64,000 nt of DNA, taken from positions 558,001-622,000 of the forward strand of contig BGZK01000154.1 of the NCBI GenBank assembly GCA_005406025.1, written 5' to 3'. This DNA comes from Eumeta japonica. Taxonomy: Eukaryota; Arthropoda; Insecta; Lepidoptera; Psychidae. Each line of letters opens with the position of its first letter. Position 1 is the stretch's first letter. Shown piece after piece: positions 9,393 through 21,222 of the stretch. A program made the position numbers and the translations under genes. A model generated the notes under the pieces. It was given only the letters and a program-made list of their open reading frames with translations, was not told the DNA's origin and made no database searches.

Positions 9393-9668
9393 CACAGCAC
9401 AACAATAAACTATTATGTTAGGTCAGGGAAAAATTTTTTTCGTATTTCATAATTAAAAAGTTACAAATCTTTCTGGTCGTGCCCTGTTTGTAAATGGCTA
9501 GTTTTGATACCATAAAATAATAGACATTTGTCACAGCACAACAATAAACTATTATGTTAGGCCAGGGAAAAAGGTTTTTCGTGTTTCATAAGTAAAAAGT
9601 TACAAATCTCTGGTTGTGCCCTGTTTGTATCTGGCTAGTTTTTGATACTATTAAATAATAGATATTTA
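9393..9668 (+). repeat. Tandem duplication, 139-bp unit, of a mariner left end plus flank
   Basis: Unit 1 (9393-9531) and unit 2 (9532 to about 9668) share 'cacagcacaacaataaac' and 'tattatgttagg', then the mariner terminal sequence with caggg, a 'gttacaaatct' segment and 'gtgccctgtttgta'. Each unit contains a host flank, the TA target and a mariner terminus. Only the second leads into the transposase. Confidence 0.85.
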
Positions 9669-10310
9669 AAAAAAGGACAAATATAAAGTGAAAACGGTGT
9701 CCCGACATTTTTCTATTGTTTTTCTGTCCACCAAAATGAGAGAATTTAACTTAGAAATTCGATATATTTTGAAGTTTTATTAGGTATAAAAAAAGAAAAA
9801 AATGCGATATTAGCCAAGAAAGAAGTTGCGTTTATGGACCTAATGCAGTGTCGGTAAGAGGAGCATAAAACTGATTCAAATGTTTTCAGTCCGGTAATTT
9901 TGATGTCATAGATGAACCTCGCTCTGGTCGACCTGTTAAAGTAGAGCAAGATCGACATATTAGTTCTTATGACATAGCTGAAGAGCTGGGGATCGATCAC
10001 AAAACAGTTTTACCCATTTAAAAAAGCTGTATAGACTAAAAAGCTCGATATTTGGGTCTCGCACGAGCTCATTGAAAGAAATCCAACGAATCGTGTACTT
10101 ATTTGCGAATTTACATTAAAGCGTAATGAAACCGAACCATTTTTGGAAAATATGGTCACTGGTGAAGAAAAGTGAATTACCTGCAAGAATAATGTGGGAA
10201 AAGGATTATGGTTAAAAAGCAAGCAATCTCACAGACTAGGGAAACCCGGATTAACTTGCAATAAGTTGATGCTATGTTTTTGGCAAGATTGGAAAGGCAT
10301 TACGGATTAG
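9560..10310 (+). pseudogene. mariner transposon, 3'-truncated transposase pseudogene
   Basis: After the left inverted-repeat region an ATG at 9736 opens MREFNLEIRYILKFY, soon hitting stops. Recognisable pieces follow in shifting frames: GNFDVIDEPRSGRPVK (paired-like helix-turn-helix region), SYDIAEELGIDHKTVL, a degraded WVPHEL block, NHFWKIWSLVKKSE (first catalytic region, decayed) and LMLCFW. It ends near 10300 with 'gattggaaaggcattacgg', so the second and third catalytic Asp regions and the right terminus are missing. It is the same family as the fuller copy at 53.0-54.3 kb. Many stops make it inactive. Confidence 0.88.
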
Positions 10311-10601
10311 GTTAAGGGCTGTAATGGTACAAAAATAAATAGAGAATTACGATTTTACGTGTGTATGGGGATTACGCCGCGGCAGGCCAGTGGGGGGTGA
10401 GGTTCTCAGGGGCGGATTAGGGTGGTTTTCTTAAACTGAAAAGCTCAGCTAAGTTGACTTACACTTTACTCAAGTTATAAATTAACCGTCTACACCGAAA
10501 TCTCAACCTTTGTTACACTGAGTCCGGAACTAAAATTATTTAATTACGGAACGGTTCGTTCACACACTCGCAATGAAATGGTTCGAACTAACACGAATGA
10601 C
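10311..10601. other. Unassigned sequence with GC-rich patch
   Basis: Contains a GC-rich patch around 10370-10425 and no open frame of interest. It may belong to the same unknown repeat as the block that follows. Confidence 0.3.
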
Positions 10602-10804
10602 CTGGGGGCTCAGGCCCATCGGAAGACAGCTACATGCTGTAGGCTGCTTTCTCAGCAGCACACAGGTGTGATCTTCTCGACCACGTGGTTGCACCTGGGG
10701 GCTACGGTACTTGGTGGGTTCTACCTCATCGGATGACGGCTTTACGTTGTCGGCTCCTTCCTTAGCAGCACAAGGGTGTGGTCTCCCTGACCACGTGGTT
10801 GCAC
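10602..10804 (+). repeat. GC-rich imperfect tandem repeat (two units)
   Basis: Unit 1 (10602-10694) and unit 2 (10695-10804) both begin CTGGGGGCT, pass through catcggaagac/catcggatgac and agcagcac, and end with 'gaccacgtggttgcac'. Unit 2 carries about 17 extra bases. The base composition is far from the AT-rich surroundings, which suggests a transposon part such as an LTR, or a satellite-like unit. The open frames on both strands here are by-products of GC richness. Confidence 0.75.
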
Positions 10805-12060
10805 CTGGGACCAGCGACGCTACGTGCGCCGGTCGGGAGTTTCGTTCAACTGCAACGAAATCTTCGAGAACTCTGCACGTCGGACACTCTGTATGAGCAA
10901 ACAACGGAATGAACTCGGAACACGCGCTGTACCATTGAAATATAATATTAACTCAATAATAATTCAGTAATAATAACTCAATGCGCTGTACTTGGTAGGC
11001 GTTTGCAACGAAAGGAACTCCTCGGAATAATAGATAAAATGCCGTCTTCCGTGATTATGACGTGTAACTTTTTAATAAACAGCTTTTATTAAATAGTGAT
11101 ATAATCGTCTTTTTCCGTGCTATCGGAATTATGGTAAAAGCAATACTTCCACCATCGGCACGTGTTCTCGTATTGCAAATTTTTAAATAAGCGATATCGT
11201 ATTTAAAAATTTGTAGCTGAATTTTGGTCAACATAATAGTTTTTAGCTGTGTTTAATTAAAGTTAATAAGCCATTTCTATATTCCAATATAATATAAAGT
11301 TTATTGTTTCTTAAAAAATTGCAACAAGTTAACAAAAGACATTTGCTTAATAAGTATGTATTATTTAAAGGGAAATGTTTAGTTATTATGTTTTAATAAA
11401 TGTATGAATAAACATATAAATACTGTATTTTATTGTAATAGTCAAATGTACTTGTCTTAATAAAATTTTGCACATTATTTGTTATAATTATTAGCACTAT
11501 TTTTAAACGATTATCGATGGTATATTGGACTGGCTGTAACACTAAAAACAAAGTCATAAATAAATGCTCATCTCACTTCCAACTAAATGTTTTATATAGA
11601 AAGGAAGAAATTACAAAATAGTCCTCGTCGTTAGAAACATTAACTAACTTTATATCGGACATTTACGTATTTTTTTTTTTATTATGTATGAATATTGGAA
11701 TCAGTGCAAATATGGTGCAAAAATATTTAGGCTTAAAGCAGTAGAAATAAAGTGTATTTTGGAATACCATACATTTTTTATAAACGTTTATTGCTTTGTA
11801 AAACTCAACTAACAATAATAATTCAGTTTGAGGTGTGTTTGATAAAATTTATTTGGAGTGCAGCGACACCGTTTTCCGACTTTAAAGGAAAAGCACTTCT
11901 TTTGTGTGCACTGCATAGAATGGTGCAAAAGCAATCTAATTGTCAACTACTTTTTTTTAAATGCAATTGCACCAACTTCGCATTTGCATAAACCACACTG
12001 ATGAAGGACTTCGACGAATAGGTGGTATACGGATATGCACGTAGAGTCAACACAGAACAA
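10805..12060. other. Gene-free AT-rich stretch
   Basis: No supported gene. A short direct repeat of 'gcgctgtac' at about 10924 and 10982 brackets an AAT-rich segment and may be a leftover of the repeat on its left. Confidence 0.35.
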
Positions 12061-12320
12061 CTCAAAATGGGAACAACTTTATCTCATCGTCGACAAAAAT
12101 GCTCATCATTGCATTGTAAAATGTGCAGTGTAAGCAAACTTTTTCTTGGCAAGGGGTTATCAGCCGCGTTGCCGCGACCACGACTGCAGTAGGGGCCAGT
12201 TTGCACAGGCTTTGGAAAAATTTGGTGCGAGATACGTTTGACGATGGGATTCTTAAGGCAGGCGGTATGCCCACGCCTGTTTGAATAGCTTCCCTGTCCT
12301 TGCCTTCTATCGCTCACTTT
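12061..12320. other. GC-richer block, function unknown
   Basis: A moderately GC-rich block with an open minus-strand frame of about 90 codons that resembles nothing I know. It could be an old transposon piece. Confidence 0.25.
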
Positions 12321-13389
12321 CGAAGTTGAAAAACATAGGTTTTTTATAAAAAATAACACATGACTGTTTTTATTACTTAATTAAGTATATAGAAAAAAAA
12401 ATTGCGGAATTCCATTTGTTTATAACAAATTGTTTATTATGAATAAATAAATTACTAAAAGATTTTTTTTTGTCGTAATCCGAAAGAAAAATAAGAATTG
12501 TGATTTTTAGACAAAAACAGTTCTTCAATATTTGATATTTAGATGAAAAAAAAAAAATGTTAATTAACGAATACATTATAGGCCGTTTATAGGCAATAAA
12601 TATTTTTTTATAAGAAACGATTTTTTTTAAATCGTTATTTTTATTAACAAATAGATTATTAAAAAAAAATAATACCTAATTCATATGTTTGTAACAATTA
12701 TTTAAACAGTTTAATTTTTAAAAAGTTAAAAAAACTTAAATATTGTTTTTAAGTATTTTTTAACAGTAACAATACGAAGTAATAGCGATATTTATAAAAA
12801 AATATTATTTTTTTTCCAATCTTCAGTTGTCATAAAAACGTGGAAAACTATAGATTTTATTTTATTTTTTCCAACGGTAATCTATTTTATAGCTATCGAA
12901 TAATGGATTCAAGAAGTGAAAAAAATCTCAGATTTGTAGTTTATTTAGTCATTCAAATTTTTATATAAATGTAAATCGTTTAAAATTTATTTAAATAACT
13001 AAATGAAAAAATGGCGAAAAAATTTTTCCATCGGATTATTATTTTTTTTACGTTTCCCAATGGTGTCTAAATTTCTTAATTCCTTAATATTCATATTTAG
13101 TTAACTAAACTATTTTTTTCGTTAACTTGTAAAGAAAGTGAAGCTCAAGCAAGCACTATCTACTAGTTATAAGGCGACCAATTATCACAGCACCTACTAA
13201 GCATTCTTCGTGCAATTGTAATATTAAACGTCTGTTCTGTGTGTCCTTTCAAAAACAATTTTCACGCAAGAAAAAAAATTATAGGCCCCCGAATTATTTA
13301 AATTGTTTTACGGCTGACCATCTAAACAAACGGAATGTTTGTGAATACGTCAATAAGCCGTATAAACGTTTTCAACACAAAAGCCTTTG
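12321..13389. other. Extremely AT-rich low-complexity sequence
   Basis: Long A and T runs throughout; no gene or repeat unit is supported. Confidence 0.5.
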
Positions 13390-13600
13390 CATCGCGTCGG
13401 TCCACCCGTCGGCTTCCCATTGTATGCGTTTGAATGCGGGTCCGCGTTGTGCGTCGCAGGGCCGTGAGCGCGCATACTACGCGAATGGCGATGTTCGGAA
13501 ATGTCCCGCTGTGATATTTACCCGACTACGGCGCAGCCACCGGGAGGGTAATACCTTTGGCCTGTCCGCACGTAGCAACGACCGCTGCAGCGCTTAGGTA
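13390..13600. promoter_or_regulatory. CpG-rich islet, possible regulatory element or non-coding exon
   Basis: Sharp rise in GC and CpG content within an AT-rich desert. It ends 'cagcgcttag' followed by GTACGT (13598), which would be a good splice donor. The 118-codon frame over it (13241-13597) has no family resemblance and an unlikely AT-rich first third. A non-coding first exon or an enhancer is more plausible. Confidence 0.3.
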
Positions 13601-15430
13601 CGTGCTTATTCCTCAATACATAATGTTACGTGATTTCTCATGACACTCCTAAACGAACAGGTTATTTTACATAAAGCTTTACGAAGCCTATAAAACGCCA
13701 TGTTGTCGGTGAGAATTTTGATCTATTACCTTCGTCGTTAGTACACCACTTTCCAAAGGTAAAGCATACGATGTAGGTAATTTGTTATAGGGCCCAGAAT
13801 ATATCGCACGAGAACGTATAATGTAATTTATTTTCGGTCGAGTATGATCGGTCGTCTTGGTATGACAAAACGATTGATTCGACCGACGGAACCTTTTATG
13901 GAATTTGATAAAGTGCAAATTCGATTCGACCTAAAAATCGTCGTTCGGTAAGAATCGCTTAAACCTGTAGGTACTCTTTTTGAGTAATGAGATACAAAAA
14001 TTCTTTATTTTTTTTGACGAATTTAAAAACATGAAATAGATACTTATCAAAATAAAATTTTGGTTAAGATTGATTTTATTTAGCTTCAATCTTCATTACG
14101 CTTCGTCTAGTACTGTAAAAGGTTCAGAGTGTGAATAAAACAATTTGTTGTGCCACATGCTCACTGTTTCGTTGGATGAGGATTCGTAGCGGAAGAACAG
14201 ATTCGAGGGCCAGTGGGGGCGCACGTTGACAGACATTGATTTTGTTGCGGACACTACATGCCATTGGCAAACAATTAACTTTTTGAATTTTATGAAAATT
14301 TTGAATATTGTCCGCGGGCAGTTAAAAGTTATCTTTAAACATTTTGTTTGTCCAGGTTCCACATTATACGATTGGTAATTCCATTTTTCTCTCTTTCGAT
14401 GAAACACTGTTCTATATCCCATTAAATTTCTTTGCTATAAAAAATTATTACTCCGCGCAAGTGAAGCAAGTTACAGGCGATATTGACCGAGTGTTTCTGT
14501 TCTAGAGGAAGTTATTCCTTTCAGAAATATGTCGAGAATCAGCACTTAATTTATCTTGCATGATAATACTATTTATAATTACAAAGTAAATCAGTAAAAG
14601 AGGTTATAGGCAAAGTTCATTTATAATAAGGATTTCGAGTGCCGTAATAATTGGTAAATAGAAACGCGAACGAAAGTTTAGAAGGAACTTTACGAAATGT
14701 TGAGCGTCCGGCGACGAATTCTAAGGCAATGTATTTGTAATACTGGCGACGTTCTCAAGTTCGATATTAGAAATAACTAGTTTTACAATTTTTTGAAATT
14801 TACAAGAATAACATTAAACGAAAATTTTACTTGATCTATAGAATACATCTGTACGTTCTTGGATGCCCTACCTTCTCGTCGTATACGATAACTGCTTTTG
14901 TTAACTGTCTACCAGAATGACCGACCCCGCATAGCTTCCCAATTATAACTATTGAAATTAATTAAATTTTTTGGGTCATAACGGTCGACTTTTATCCAAT
15001 TGTAAGCTTTCTACGAAGTGCTCTTTGAGAAAACGATTACAATAAAGAAAAACGAACATATGCGGCAGAGATTTTTCCGGTGGCGCTAGGTAACGCTTGT
15101 AGCTTAAAGACATCCCAATTTCGAGGGTTTTCTGTTTCAAAAGCGGCATCGTCTATCAAAAACTGTGATTATTCACGTCTCATTAATTTACGGCGATTTT
15201 TGCTGGCAGTCATAATGTAGGCGTTTTCGGGATAACTTCGGACGTATAAATTCAGGCCTAAGCAGACGATATTTCAAGTTGTCAGCGTAAACGGCAGGAT
15301 GTACACTGATGTTCGGTTTGCACGTCAGCAAACTGCGGGCGGACGTTCGCGAACATTCCTTATATTTAATTCAGGTTCATTAAAAACTTTTTGTATTTCG
15401 TAGTATCCAAACTGATCTATTTAATGTTTA
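13601..15430. other. Gene-free stretch
   Basis: Mixed composition; no domain, RNA gene or transposon recognised. Confidence 0.35.
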
Positions 15431-15651
15431 GAACTGCACTATTATATATATATATATATAGCTATACTATTTAATAATAATAACTATATTACTTCGTGTG
15501 TAGAAATCAGTTTTTTTTTATTAACTTATATACTTTTACACATTCATTAGGTTCACCTTTAACTTTAAAGACTTATTAATTTGTTTTATACTTTGTTGTT
15601 GAAATTACAACTCATGTAAAAGAAAATTTGAGTCGGTTTTCTTAATAAAAC

Positions 15652-15654
<3 letters not shown>

Positions 15655-15683
<29 letters not shown>
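15655..15683. repeat. (TA)n microsatellite
   Basis: A TA run directly abuts the palindrome that follows. Another TA run is at about 15442-15460. Confidence 0.85.
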
Positions 15684-15684
<1 letters not shown>

Positions 15685-15753
15685 AGAATATAGTAAAAAA
15701 ATTTGTAGTATTATATATATATAATACTACAGTTTTTTTTTTACTATATTCTT
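15684..15753. repeat. 70-bp near-perfect palindrome
   Basis: The arms start AAGAATATAGTAA (15684-15696) and end TTACTATATTCTT (15741-15753), and continue inward through an A/T run and gtagtatta/taatactac to a TA centre. Mismatches are mainly in the homopolymer. It could be a small foldback element or a slippage product. Confidence 0.85.
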
Positions 15754-15760
15754 GATAACT

Positions 15761-16129
15761 TATTAAACCTTTATTAAACAAAGATTGGAAGAATAATTTT
15801 GTGTGTTCAATAGTGTGCATGTCCAAAAGCGTAGTGGACTAATGTTAAGCGTAAAGTAGAAATTGGATCTAAACTGTAGCATATAAGTGCTTTCGTCTAG
15901 TTGACAGACAACCTATGATATGATCTTTTTTCCAGAGGAACATGCACACCATCAACTTGTCATATGAACGAAGTGGCGTGCGCCCTCATCACAGACAAAA
16001 TTACTGTGTTTTATTATCATCGTCATGGGAATCGGATGAGTTTTGTTTAGTGTCTCCGCGGGCGAAATTACGAGCGTAAGTTAGTGATAAATCCAATGTG
16101 AATTGCTTACGAACGTCCGTGTAAACGCG
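15761..16129. other. Sequence upstream of the candidate promoter
   Basis: Nothing coding. Composition becomes more balanced toward 16.1 kb. Confidence 0.3.
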
Positions 16130-16278
16130 TCCTTCGGCGCATGCGCGCCGCCCCCCGCCGGGCCCAGTCAGCTGAGCGCCGGGCTCGCGCTCCCGTCGGA
16201 ATGGTTTATTTTGTGATGTTTTGTGTACATTTTGTTATGTGCGAGTGATTTTATGTACCCGGACTCGTGACCTGACGC
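16130..16278 (+). promoter_or_regulatory. Candidate CpG-rich promoter with non-coding first exon
   Basis: A very GC- and CpG-rich core (about 16130-16200) contains a perfect palindrome GCGCATGCGC (16137-16146), the binding site of NRF-1 and its insect homologue Ewg. A CAGTCAG initiator-like sequence follows near 16165. Downstream is T-rich leader-like sequence with a short upstream frame (ATG at about 16201, 15 codons). Then comes a donor, CCAAG|GTAGGT, at about 16285. This order suits a promoter plus an untranslated first exon of a plus-strand gene with a long first intron. No coding exon for such a gene is seen to the right within the window. Confidence 0.42.
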
Positions 16279-16289
16279 GCCAAGGTAGG

Positions 16290-19130
16290 TCTTTCGTTTG
16301 AATTTTTCAAAGTACCCGTTAATAGGGTCTAATCTATACATTTAATCATATTTTTCTTAAATTTTGATATTAAATTGTTTTCGAAGCTGATCCTTTCTAA
16401 TTATTATAATGGTCTCATTGAACATCCATGGAAGGTATAAATGAATACCGTTGTTGTAATTATTTCAAAACAAGTACTGCACTTCCGCAGTGCGGTAGAC
16501 GGCTAAAGGTCTCGTTATAAAGTTAAAAAATCTTCAGGCGCTGTACGTATATATAATATCCCTTTTTTCGTGTTCATCACATCATCATGCTTACTTTACT
16601 TTAGGACTTAAACAACCCCAGACTTGCTAGGGATTTGCAAGTACTTAAATATGTATGCGCTCATAAATTAACACAGTCAATTAGTCGTTACACCCGACAA
16701 TACAGAATCCTACTACTTCTGAACGCTATTATAGGCATAATGATATTCTAAAAACTAAAAATATCTATTTTTATTAACCTTGAGATCATACACATGCAAT
16801 GATAATATCTTAAAAATGATGAGTCATGGATGTTGGCGAAGTAAAAGAGGTAAATGTAAGGATTATACATTAAATAAGAATCAGTGGTCTCTGCATACCC
16901 CTAGGCGAAATAGGTGTGAGCTTAGGTATTTTAAGAACTGCAAGTTGTAATCGTAAGTTTTTTCGTGTGTCGAGGGCACGCTAACGAGGTTTATTTTATT
17001 GTTTAATATGGAATCGGTTAACGACATTAGTTAAGCTTGTGATTTAAATTACGTACTTATATAAGTTCACGCCTATTTCTCAGAGGAGTAGGCACAGACC
17101 ACATAGTTCTCACTTGGTATGAACCATACCTTTTCTGCTTTATTAATATTGACTGCCGACTACCGTGTGCATTCACATTCTCACACTACCTCTTTTTATG
17201 AAATTTTAACTGATGTGGATACATATATGTCTTGAACAAATCAATCGGTTTTTACGCGGTTTATAGAGATCGATGCATTTTTTGGTGAAAAAAGCTGATT
17301 AGATTTTAACATTAATCAGTATACTTGTCTAAAGTTTATTGCAAAAAAAAAACTGTTTACCGAAAATCTTATTTTTGAGAGTTCTCGAAATTTACTCGCA
17401 TCGGTCCAAATTTTTAAGAAATTTACGTTGATTGAACTCGTTTCAGATGCCATAAACCGAATTTCGATTGGTTAATTACTTCAATAGTTGTAAAAGGTCA
17501 TACACACAAACACGCACTCTACATAAGATCGCAAATTCATTTAGAAAGGTCTATGTTCGCATGTTCAGTAAGATTCCTGGAGATATACAAAATGTATTCT
17601 TACTTATACAAATTTAAAGTTCTTATTGAGTAAATACTTTACAAAAAAGAGTATTATACAATCTCTGAATATTTGGAGTCGTTTAAGTATTACGTAAGCA
17701 GAATATTAGTCATTTTTAAATCTCCCCCCCTTTTCAGCAAGTAAAAGTGAGCAAAGCTCTTACCCCCATGGTCACGTAAACATTGCTATATAATATTGTT
17801 TGCGAAATCTGTTAAGTTTCTTTACTGTTCTTCATAAGCAAGTGTCTATCACAGTTATAAAGTTTATGGTAATAAAAAGCATGTACAAACGATACAGAAA
17901 TTCAATGTTTATTCAAGTAAACAATAATGTTATATTTAAATATTATATTATTGACATACAAACAATATTTATTTATTTTGTTGTATTTATGAATTCGATG
18001 AATTGTAATTAATCGTCTTCGATCGTTACTAAATAAATCATAATTAAGGACGCAATAAATCCAATGATAGCCGACCGGACAAATCCAGGCGAGTCACTAG
18101 CGCGGTACTTCCTGTACTCGGTTCTCTCGTACTTGACCGCAATTGCCACCGCGTGAGAGCCAGTTAGCAATAATTTATTATTTTGCAAATCACTAAATAA
18201 CTTTTGCATTTTTGAAAATAAAGAAGTAGGATTTACATGTATGTTGAAATCAAAATCTAATCAGTTTTGTAAAAATACAAAAAGTTAAATAAATAAATAT
18301 TGATGGCATAATCGCTATTCAGACCTCCCGCCTCTGTTGTCATCAAAAATAAGCAAAGCATAAGCTTTAAGGCTTACGTACACTTAGACGGTTCTTCCAA
18401 AAGGTTTGTCTTTTGCGTTAGTTTTATGTATATTGTGACTCTGTATAATTTTGATTCGATAAAACTACCCCCATATTTCTCGCTCGTTCTTTTTGAGGAA
18501 TAACTGCCCTGCGAATGAGCGGTACTATAATAAAGATGTGATGGTTTTGAAATAAGTAGTGTAAATTCTTAAAATTTCATGACGTATATCAAGTGTTATT
18601 TTATAACTTAAATGAAATGGTCACACGTGTTGTAGCGTGCGTGCTCGTTGAGCGATCGCGGGGCGAGGGACCACCCACTGTACAGAGGCCACACGGCAAC
18701 AATGGGGTTTTAATATCGCTTAATGTCGCGTTCGCTACAAAAAAGGAACAAAACGCTCACGGATCAGAAAAAATACTAGTTTATGGTCCGATTTAAGTCT
18801 CCGAAGGAAAGAAGGGAACTGGCGAGTGGATATTGATGTTATAACTTTTAATAAAGTACGTGTGGACCGCGTGTTGTTGAGGAGACGTCATGTTTGAGTT
18901 AAAAAGACTAAATATAAGAAAAAACACAAAGTAAGTTTGTGTATATATTTAACTCATGATGTCGCATGAAGTGTAGGACGCTTCGAGTCCTTACTTGTTA
19001 TCTTAACGAGTTTTGAAACGTTCAATTTGACATACTGAAGAGTATTTAAGATTACGAAATAATATTATAGTTTTGAGAACTATGCATTTTTGTTTTACTT
19101 GTTTTTTTTTTTCAAAATGAATTCCCGAAA
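16290..19130. other. Gene-free stretch, possibly first intron
   Basis: AT-rich. Short frames are all below 75 codons and unrelated to known proteins. A GC-richer patch lies at about 18630-18700. Confidence 0.35.
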
Positions 19131-19440
19131 AGCATTTTGATTCGTCCGCCGATAGTCGTTAGCAGCCTCGGGGCCGCAGTGGACTGCTTAATATTCCAGC
19201 CCGTCATTCTGAAATACAAATTTTGTCCTAGAAGGGTGTATCTCCGCAGTGAGGTGATAAAATCTTGGACACGGGTGGCGGTTAACGAGACGGATGCGGA
19301 AATCTCCGCGCGAGCGATAAGTCCTATAGGACTGTGAAAGTGCCATGAAAATGTACGGCTCTAAAAATAGTTTTTGATAATCGCCGGTCCGACGTCGCCG
19401 CGCGCGTCGTGATTTCCTCTCGCGCGATTAAACTGGATAG
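19131..19440. other. GC-richer islet
   Basis: CpG-rich sequence, notably 'gtcgccgcgcgcgtcgtga' near 19394. A short open frame at 19137-19337 matches no family. Possible conserved non-coding element. Confidence 0.25.
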
Positions 19441-19444
19441 GAAA

Positions 19445-19660
19445 TTTTTCATTTCATAGAGCATATGTTTGTGATGGAAAGGTCAGCAAGGGTCGCCCTA
19501 GAAAATCCTATGCAGACCAAATTGGTGCCATAATAAAGGGCCAAATTGTTAGTACCCGATACCGACGAGCTTGTATGAAAAGGTTTGATGGATATCAGTG
19601 AGGCAAGAAAGATATGCAAAGATCGCACCATGTGGAAATTTATAATTTCTGGTTATCCTA
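19445..19660 (+). mobile_element. RTE-like LINE, C-terminal fragment
   Basis: Same family as 1-265 and 35.57-37.53 kb. 'gtgatggaaaggtcagcaag' encodes CDGKVSKGRPRKSYADQIG, followed by the shared 'cgagcttgtatgaaaagg', 'gaggcaagaaagatatgcaa' and 'caccatgtggaaat' blocks of the polyprotein end. Frames are broken. Only the last about 70 residues' worth is present. Confidence 0.75.
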
Positions 19661-19689
19661 TATATATTTATATATATAATAGTGATATT

Positions 19690-19828
19690 ATTTAATTGCT
19701 GTAGAAATTTTGGGACTTCTGATCAAAAAACTACGACTAGTAGGTTTAACAGTCCTTCTTGATGTTAGACTTGATGTTATCTTGGTGAAATACCACAACC
19801 TTTCTGTTGATCGATTCCGGCTGTTTAG
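19690..19828 (-). mobile_element. mariner fragment, internally deleted
   Basis: 'aaattttgggacttctgatc' and 'aaaaaactacgactagtagg' match the minus-strand mariner 3' part at about 53165-53205. After 'cttgatgtta' it jumps to sequence matching about 53405-53450 (gtgaaataccacaacc, gttgatcgattccggc). About 190 bases are therefore missing relative to the 53-kb copy. It runs straight into the repeat at 19828. Confidence 0.75.
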
Positions 19829-20120
19829 GGTTCCGAGCCAAAATGGCAAAAACGAATGCCTTATAGTTTCGTCGTGTCCGTCCGTTCGTCCGTATGTCAT
19901 AGACATTTTATTCAAAAACTGCGAGACCTATATTGATGAAATTTATAGTGTAGGTGTCTTGTGTAAGTCACTACTTAGTTTGATGGTTCAATAACAAAAA
20001 TAAATATTTCTAAAGGGCTCTCCATACACGTATTAGAAGCTGGAAAAATTTTTTTTCAGCAAACATCAACGTGAGATACATACTTCGACAATTAATTTAA
20101 AAACACTTTAAGGTTTTTTG
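19828..20120 (+). repeat. AGGGTTCCG-type interspersed repeat
   Basis: Starts 'agggttccgagccaaaatgg', then 'aacgaatgccttatag', a gtccgtccg run, 'gatgaaatttatagtgta' and 'tttttttcagcaaacatca'. It aligns along its length with 855-1140. Confidence 0.78.
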
Positions 20121-21086
20121 GCATATATATATAATGTCGCTTTATAAACATACATCGTACCATCGTACAGTGTAAATATGTAGTAAATAATAACATGTTA
20201 TATACAGTTTGTCGGTATCTGTTGTATACAAGGTCCCCGCTGTACAAAGCGGGCTCACGAATAATTAGCTATGCGACGATATCACAAGTGGTTTGTTTAT
20301 AATGCAACTTGTTACTAATTAAAATAATCTAATACTCATAGCTATGCAACTATGAACCCAGTAGGATATGGACATGGGTGGTTCATTCAAGAGAAGATTG
20401 ACTTTCTATCGATGTTTAAAGATAGATATTTCTCGTGGAATCAATAATATGCCAGTCTTCGTGTGCATAAGACCGTTTTCGTCTAACACTGGGTAAATTA
20501 TATTAAAAAATAATTAAATAATGTACTGTATTTTTTATTTAAATAATATTAAGATATATTAAATAATACATTAAAAACCTTTTTTACGATAGAAATTATC
20601 ATAGCCCTTGTATTTTTCCTTAAAATGTAAAACAATTCGTTCGGATATTCACGCCTTATCGTACGAGTAACACCTTTAAGAACGAAACACAAAGAAACTT
20701 CACGATTGTTACAAAATAATACTTTTTCAAGTGCGTTCGCCAACGGACTTTTGTTTAAACATGCTTTGTTTATGAAGCGGAAGGGTTTATATGTACATTT
20801 TATATTCATGACAATACATATGCAAAGTACGCTCTAACAGTACACAAGTCAACGTCTAACTTCTACAATATTTAAATTGACTTAATGCGAGGTGCCGAGC
20901 CCGATCTCTACAGTACTAAAGCGATTGAAACTAACTTTCTTTCCTAAAGCTCCTCTCCGTATGGGTTAATTTAACACGTTTTAGCGCATCTGAAAAAAAA
21001 TGTTCTTTTGAACATAAGTCTTTCATTGTGCGAAGTTACAAAGCTCCGTAACCTCTATATGACCGCATTTATGACTTTGAGTCACC
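20121..21086. other. Gene-free AT-rich stretch
   Basis: No gene or repeat recognised. The minus-strand frame at 20549-20809 has no known relatives that I can name. Confidence 0.35.
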
Positions 21087-21174
21087 GTTGGGAAATTTCC
21101 CTCATAAAATAAATAGGTGGGTAGAGTTTTATAGTAACGCCTCCGGGAATGGGGTGGCGTCGGAGTCACTTATT

Positions 21175-21222
21175 CGTTTCAAGGTTTTTCCACGACGCGG
21201 GGCGGGGCGGCGCGCGGGCGTT
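21175..21222. promoter_or_regulatory. GC-box cluster
   Basis: 'acgcggggcggggcggcgcg' gives two overlapping GGGGCGGGG-like Sp/KLF sites in otherwise AT-rich DNA. A regulatory role is inferred from composition only. Confidence 0.3.

Noticed and set aside
10560..10904. 114-codon minus-strand and 61-codon plus-strand frames
   Set aside because: Both arise from a GC-rich tandem repeat. No conserved domain; the repeat explains the openness.
13241..13597. 118-codon plus-strand frame
   Set aside because: No domain or family resemblance, a biased AT-rich first third, and the second half lies in a CpG-rich islet where stops are rare.
16201..16248. 15-codon frame MVYFVMF... as a coding start
   Set aside because: It stops before the donor and has no homologues that I know; better read as an upstream frame in an untranslated leader.
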